Below, piece by piece: positions 5,841 to 5,903 of a stretch of 5,903 nt of DNA. Below the pieces are notes generated by a model that was not told the DNA's origin, did not search any database, and saw nothing but the letters and a program-made list of their open reading frames with translations. The stretch is from CAYLPJ01 sp964385465 (GTDB lineage: Bacteria; Planctomycetota; Phycisphaerae; SM23-33): contig CAYLPJ010000122.1 in NCBI GenBank assembly GCA_964385465.1, forward strand, positions 1 to 5,903, given 5' to 3'. The first letter of the stretch is position 1. Each line of letters starts with the position of its first letter. Made by a program: the position numbers and the translations under genes.

Positions 5841-5903
5841 GCGGCAACGACGCCGCTTTTCTTCGCCGACGGGGGGCGGCTGCACAGCCGGGGCGTCGCG
5901 GCA
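5839..5903. repeat. 65-base edge repeat, outer right copy, reaching the window end
   Basis: This is the second direct copy, identical to 5677-5741 except at five positions: 5847, 5879, 5881, 5887 and 5889. CGACGCC (5848-5854) pairs with GGCGTCG (5892-5898). Inside it, CGGCT (5877-5881) and AGCCG (5886-5890) form a five-pair stem with a GCAC loop. Four of the five differences fall in this inner part, which folds in another register in the sister copy. The element may continue past the window. Confidence 0.85.

Noticed and set aside
5632..5847. A 71-codon minus-strand frame through the right-edge repeats
   Set aside because: It consists of repeat sequence and overlaps the start of the serine hydrolase in another phase. 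Its Arg/Pro-rich composition is what the repeat gives by chance.
2406..5885. Minus-strand open frame of 1159 codons covering the spacer, both hydrolase genes and the edge repeats
   Set aside because: It is Arg/Ala/Gly/Pro-rich low-complexity sequence without domain motifs, it opposes two genes with complete catalytic motifs, and it reads through the repeats. It is a GC-driven shadow frame.
5677..5903. CRISPR array
   Set aside because: There are only two long copies with strong internal pairing and a 97-base gap that itself contains an inverted repeat. No regular 25-40 base repeat/spacer pattern and no cas gene are present.
1..5903. Composite transposon or insertion sequence bounded by the edge repeats
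   Set aside because: No transposase gene, no matching terminal inverted repeats of IS type and no target-site duplication are visible. The left and right repeat copies are too diverged to be recent transposon ends.

Overview
The window is GC-rich bacterial DNA. It holds five confident protein genes and a family of short repeats at both edges. The mix suggests a planctomycete-like bacterium: an ECF sigma/anti-sigma pair led by a secreted protein of unknown function, an EF-hand segment joined to a secreted hydrolase, a secreted SxxK serine hydrolase, and abundant short intergenic repeats. This placement is inference from gene style, because there is no rRNA or other marker in the window.

Layout. 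Bases 1-256 contain no gene. They hold a diverged repeat copy (about 1-110), a weak promoter-like GGGAAC element and a good ribosome binding site. Bases 257-2506 (+) are a tightly overlapped three-gene operon: a secreted protein of unknown function, an ECF-type sigma factor and a zinc-finger anti-sigma factor with one membrane span. A 133-base spacer (2507-2639) with several GC-rich inverted repeats separates this operon from the next gene. Bases 2640-4508 (+) encode an exported CocE/NonD-type alpha/beta hydrolase whose N-terminus carries two EF-hand calcium-binding loops. Bases 4505-5644 (-) encode a beta-lactamase-family (class C-like) serine hydrolase. It converges on the CocE-like gene so closely that the two stop codons share one CTAG. 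From about 5645 to the end there is only repeat DNA: two direct copies of a 65-base unit exactly 162 bases apart, with a 10-bp inverted repeat between them.

How the genes may work together. The sigma factor and anti-sigma factor should form a membrane-linked regulatory switch, and their overlaps point to coupled, stoichiometric translation. The leading secreted protein is probably co-regulated or part of the sensed process, but nothing in the sequence shows its mechanism. The two hydrolases are both predicted to be exported. They may act on extracytoplasmic esters, amides or peptides, but their substrates cannot be read from sequence.

I did not find a clearly new multi-gene system. The items most worth following up are the edge repeat family and its intrusion into the 5' end of the serine hydrolase gene, the EF-hand/CocE-like fusion, and the leading gene of the sigma operon.
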